Source: an uncultured Eubacterium sp.
GTDB taxonomy: Bacteria; Bacillota; Clostridia; Oscillospirales; Acutalibacteraceae
Assembly (NCBI GenBank): GCA_910584985.1
Contig: CAJUDJ010000002.1
Location: 1 to 64,000 of the forward strand
DNA: 64,000 bases
Direction: 5' to 3'
The notes below the pieces were generated by a model that was not told the origin of the DNA, did not search any database, and was given only the letters and a program-made list of their open reading frames with translations. The stretch's first letter is position 1; each line of letters starts with the position of its first letter. Below, piece after piece: positions 60,925 through 64,000 of this stretch. The position numbers and the translations under genes are program-made.

Positions 60925-62493
60925 ATGAAAACAAAAATTTTATCTACAAGTGAATATGATATTGCCCTTGCAGGTGAAATTCTGAAAAACGGCGGTCTTG
61001 TGGCGTTCCCCACCGAAACGGTTTACGGTCTGGGCGCAGATGCGCTGAATGAAGATGCTGTAAAAAAAATATATATTGCAAAGGGCAGGCCGAGTGATAA
61101 TCCGCTTATTGTTCATGTTGCGGAAAAAGAGGATATTGCCCCGCTTGTGAAAGAAATTACGCCTGCTGCAAAAGCGCTGATTGATGCTTTCTTTCCCGCA
61201 CCTTTAACGATTATTCTGCCGAAAAGCGATAAAATCGGAAACACGGTAAGCGGTGGTCTGAACACGGTTGCCGTACGCATGCCGCAGAATGAAACGGCAC
61301 GGGCATTGATAAAAGCAGCCGGCACACCGATTGCCGCACCGAGCGCAAATACAAGCGGACTTCCGAGCCCCACAAGGGCAAAGCATGTAATTGACGATAT
61401 GAAAGGAAAGATTGATGCTGTAATCAACGGAGAGGACTGCAATTTCGGCATCGAATCCACAGTGATCACACTTGCCGCTGAAGTGCCCACCATTTTAAGA
61501 CCGGGCGCTGTTACAAAAGAAATGCTGGAAGCTGTTATCGGCAGAGTTGAAGTTGCTGCTGCCGTTCTTGAGGGGATGAAAAACAATGAAACTGCCGCTT
61601 CGCCCGGTATGAAATACAAGCATTATGCACCAAAGGCAAGGGTTATGCTTGTAAATGCTTCAAGGGAAAAATATGAAAGCTTTGTAAACACAAAAAAAGA
61701 TGCTTTTGCGCTTTGCTTTGAAGAAGACCATATCACCATTCCGAAAATCACCTTTGGAAAAGAGTGCGATGATTTAAGCCAGGCAAAAGAAATTTTTGAT
61801 GCCTTAAGGCGGCTGGACGATATGGGCGCAAAAAAAGTTTATGCCAGAATGCCACATAAAAACGGCGTTGGCATGGCCGTTTACAACAGGCTGATCCGTG
61901 CCGCCGCATTCTGCATTATTGATCTGGAACAGCCGTTTACCATAGGGCTTACAGGGCAGACCGGCGCCGGAAAAGGCTATATCGGAAAATATCTTGAAGC
62001 ACTTGGTTTTCAGATTCTGGATACAGATGCTTATGCAAGAAAGGTGTGCGAAAAAAATTCACCTTATCTTGCTGTATTGGCAGCTGAATTTGGAAATGAT
62101 ATAATTGAAAACGGAAATCTGAACCGTCAGCTGCTGGCAGACAGAGCGTTCTGCAGTGCCGAAAAAACAGAAAAGCTGAATTCCATTCTACATCCTGCAA
62201 TCCTTGCACTTTGCAGAAAGGATGCCGTTTTTCCGTGTGTGCTGGATGCACCGCTGCTGTTTGAATGCAGGGGAAATGAAATGAGCTATAAAACCATAGC
62301 CGTTACAGCGCCGAAGGAAATCCGAAAAAAAAGGATTATGGAAAGAGACGGTATAACTGCTGCACAGGCAGAGAATCGAATGAATGCTCAGAAAAGCGAT
62401 GCATTTTATCAAAATCATTCGGATTTCACTGTTATCAATGACGGCAGGGATATAAAAACACAAATCAATACAATACTGGAGGAAATACTATGA
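60925..62493 (+). CDS. Sua5/YrdC-CoaE fusion: threonylcarbamoyl-AMP synthase plus dephospho-CoA kinase
   Basis: One 522-residue frame joins two enzymes. Residues about 1-210 are a YrdC/TsaC domain (GGLVAFPTETVYGLGADA, KGRPSDNPLIVHV, SANTSGLPSPTRA, EDCNFGIESTVI, RPGAVTKEML). Residues 210-335 form a Sua5-type C-terminal domain. This half would make threonylcarbamoyl-AMP for the tRNA t6A37 modification. Residues about 337-522 are CoaE (GLTGQTGAGKGYIGKYLE P-loop, LDTDAYAR, VLDAPLLFE), which phosphorylates dephospho-CoA, the last step of CoA synthesis. No stop, frameshift or internal start with a good ribosome site separates the halves. The two genes are usually separate. Confidence 0.92.
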   Translation: MKTKILSTSEYDIALAGEILKNGGLVAFPTETVYGLGADALNEDAVKKIYIAKGRPSDNPLIVHVAEKEDIAPLVKEITPAAKALIDAFFPAPLTIILPKSDKIGNTVSGGLNTVAVRMPQNETARALIKAAGTPIAAPSANTSGLPSPTRAKHVIDDMKGKIDAVINGEDCNFGIESTVITLAAEVPTILRPGAVTKEMLEAVIGRVEVAAAVLEGMKNNETAASPGMKYKHYAPKARVMLVNASREKYESFVNTKKDAFALCFEEDHITIPKITFGKECDDLSQAKEIFDALRRLDDMGAKKVYARMPHKNGVGMAVYNRLIRAAAFCIIDLEQPFTIGLTGQTGAGKGYIGKYLEALGFQILDTDAYARKVCEKNSPYLAVLAAEFGNDIIENGNLNRQLLADRAFCSAEKTEKLNSILHPAILALCRKDAVFPCVLDAPLLFECRGNEMSYKTIAVTAPKEIRKKRIMERDGITAAQAENRMNAQKSDAFYQNHSDFTVINDGRDIKTQINTILEEIL

Positions 62494-63893
62494 GCGAAAG
62501 CAAAGCAAAAGAGCTGAAAAAACAGCTTTTTTACAAAAAGGAAAACGGAATTGACTTTATGACACAAGAAGAACTTTCCGCCTGCGACAGCTTCTGTGAA
62601 GGCTATAAAAGCTTTCTTTTCAGCTGCAAAACAGAGCGCGAGGTTGCGGCATGGGCAGAAACAACCGCGCAAAAAGCCGGCTTTTCCCCGTTTAATCCCT
62701 TCGGTGAGGCACTGAAGCCCGGCGAAAAGGTTTATGTTATGAACCGTGGAAAATCCATTATGCTTTGCGTTAAGGGCAAAAGGCCGATTAACGAGGGTGT
62801 AAGAATTTCCGCCGCACATATTGATTCACCGAGAATTGATTTAAAGCAGTGCCCCGTTTATGAAGACAGCTCCATTGCTTATTTTAAAACGCATTACTAC
62901 GGCGGTGTGAAAAAATACCAGTGGGTTGCCGTGCCGCTTTCGCTTCACGGCAGAATCTGCAGAAATGACGGCAGCTTTGTGGATATCGTTATAGGTGAAA
63001 AACCGGGTGAGCCAAAATTCTGCATAACCGATATTTTGCCCCATCTTGCAAACGAGCAGTACACAAGAAAGCCCAATGAGCTGATTAAAGGCGAAGAACT
63101 GAATGTGGTTATCGGCTCCCGCCCGTTTAAAGATGATGCGGAGAGTGAGCGTGTTAAGCTGAACATTCTGAATTTGCTTTTTGAAAAATACGGCATTGTG
63201 GAACGTGATTTCACATCGGCAGAGCTGGAGCTTGTTCCTGCCTTTACGGTTGACGACATCGGATTTGACAGAAGCCTGATCGGCGGTTACGGCCATGATG
63301 ACAGAGTCTGTGCTTATCCTGCATTCGAAGCCATTTTAGGCATTGATGCAGCGCCGGAATACACAGCTATAACCGTGCTTACAGACAAGGAAGAAATCGG
63401 AAGCGATGGCAACACCGGCCTGAATTCCAGCTATATGAAATACTTTATTGAGGATCTTGCACGACTTGAAGGCTTTGAAGGCAGAGATGTTTTCAGAAAC
63501 AGCAAATGCCTTTCGGCAGATGTAAACGCAGCATATGATCCAACATGGTCATCTGTTTTTGAAAAAAACAACGCCAGCATTATTAACGGCGGTGTATGCG
63601 TTACAAAATATACAGGCTCAAGAGGAAAAAGCGGCACAAGCGATGCCAGTGCTGAATATGTAAGCTGGGTTAAAAACCTTCTTGAAAGCAACGATGTGTT
63701 ATGGCAGAGCGGTGAACTCGGCAAGGTGGATGCCGGCGGCGGCGGAACCGTTGCAATGTATGTGGCAAATCTGGATATAGACACAATTGATGTGGGTGTG
63801 CCCGTGCTTTCCATGCATGCGCCTTATGAAATCGTAAGCAAAATTGATGTTTATATGGCATACAAAGCATTTTTAACTTTCTTTACAAAATAA
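62490..63893 (+). CDS. M18 family aspartyl aminopeptidase
   Basis: The 467-residue metallopeptidase has the M18 zinc motifs SAAHIDSPRIDLK (His near 110), GGYGHDDRVCAYP (Asp), TDKEEIGSDGNTG (Glu), SADVNAAYDP and the final VLSMHAPYEIVSKID (His). The family clips acidic or neutral N-terminal residues from peptides, as a large complex in the cytosol. It overlaps the fusion gene by 4 bases (ATGA), so the two are coupled. Confidence 0.95.
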   Translation: MSESKAKELKKQLFYKKENGIDFMTQEELSACDSFCEGYKSFLFSCKTEREVAAWAETTAQKAGFSPFNPFGEALKPGEKVYVMNRGKSIMLCVKGKRPINEGVRISAAHIDSPRIDLKQCPVYEDSSIAYFKTHYYGGVKKYQWVAVPLSLHGRICRNDGSFVDIVIGEKPGEPKFCITDILPHLANEQYTRKPNELIKGEELNVVIGSRPFKDDAESERVKLNILNLLFEKYGIVERDFTSAELELVPAFTVDDIGFDRSLIGGYGHDDRVCAYPAFEAILGIDAAPEYTAITVLTDKEEIGSDGNTGLNSSYMKYFIEDLARLEGFEGRDVFRNSKCLSADVNAAYDPTWSSVFEKNNASIINGGVCVTKYTGSRGKSGTSDASAEYVSWVKNLLESNDVLWQSGELGKVDAGGGGTVAMYVANLDIDTIDVGVPVLSMHAPYEIVSKIDVYMAYKAFLTFFTK

Positions 63894-63904
63894 ATAAAAA
63901 ATTT

Positions 63905-63935
63905 AACGGAAGGACCATTTCCTTCCGTTCTTTTT
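63905..63935 (+). terminator. Terminator of the Sua5-CoaE/M18 unit
   Basis: AACGGAAGGA-CCATT-TCCTTCCGTT followed by CTTTTT, 12 bases after the M18 stop. Confidence 0.92.
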
Positions 63936-64000
63936 ATGATTATAAAATATTTTTCTTAAAAATTCATTTGCAGAATTTATGGCTGCCGATTACCTTTGTA

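Noticed and set aside
1..64000. Prophage, CRISPR-Cas or known defence island
   Set aside because: No cas genes, repeat-spacer arrays, integrases, phage structural genes or restriction genes were recognised anywhere in the window.

Overview
The window is a low-GC chromosomal segment from a spore-forming, gut-type Clostridia bacterium, most likely of the Oscillospirales/Ruminococcaceae. The reasons are: the sporulation genes spoIIP and gpr; near-consensus TTGACA-17-TATAAT promoters; strong GGAGG-type ribosome binding sites; a T-box leucine leader; a homodimeric glycyl-tRNA synthetase; an energy-coupling-factor (ECF) module; and glycosidases suited to host glycans. No prophage, CRISPR array, intact insertion sequence or rRNA gene was found. 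This placement is inference from gene content, not from a marker gene.

Layout. 0-5.4 kb: a strong promoter pointing off the left edge, a small membrane protein, spoIIP, gpr, rpsT, a small membrane protein, a patatin-like lipase and an S66 peptidase. 5.4-9.3 kb: trmL, nagA and dus, then the rpsF-ssb-rpsR operon. 9.3-16.4 kb: a small regulator/membrane pair, a methyltransferase, a zinc-ribbon protein, the T-box-controlled leuA-leuB operon, a phosphoribosyltransferase and an XRE regulator. 16.4-17 kb: a gene-free stretch holding a compact 6S-like RNA candidate with its own promoter and terminator, and a palindromic MITE-like repeat. 17-20.7 kb: the glycolytic operon pgk-tpiA-gpmI. 20.8-28.6 kb: a double glycosyltransferase, a large secreted autolysin-like protein with six fibronectin-type repeats, a GH95 fucosidase and a truncated micro-ORF. 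28.6-35 kb: membrane and zinc-ribbon proteins, an XRE-like repeat protein, glyQS and a G5/3D cell-wall protein. 35.5-38.8 kb: tRNA-Arg with a degenerate duplicate of its 3' end, a YfhO membrane protein and tRNA-Gly. 38.9-44 kb: a DnaD/DnaC helicase-loader pair, a GH110-like beta-helix protein, a family-4 uracil-DNA glycosylase and a PduL-type phosphotransacylase. 44-46 kb: a cobalamin riboswitch locus. 46-51.7 kb: a sugar ABC transporter with malQ. 51.9-55.6 kb: an ECF transport module with a methyltransferase and a divergent S component. 55.7-64 kb: an esterase, tag, an S1 protein, DUF951, DUF3795, prfA, a NUDIX hydrolase, a Sua5-CoaE fusion and an M18 aminopeptidase.

The most notable locus is 43.98-45.97 kb. 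Two divergent genes encode what look like the two separate halves of a transcobalamin/intrinsic-factor fold. One is a sortase-anchored alpha6/alpha6-barrel protein under a B12 riboswitch. The other is a membrane-tethered DUF4430 (beta-domain) protein. Their predicted promoters share overlapping -35 boxes, and the DUF4430 mRNA is predicted to be leaderless. Together this suggests a two-piece cobalamin-capture system on the cell surface of a Gram-positive bacterium.

Metabolically the window fits a fermentative mucosal or gut commensal. Glucan uptake and MalQ feed glycolysis; NagA handles amino sugars; GH95 and GH110-like enzymes could trim fucosyl and galactosyl caps; and PduL could make acetyl-phosphate from acetyl-CoA.
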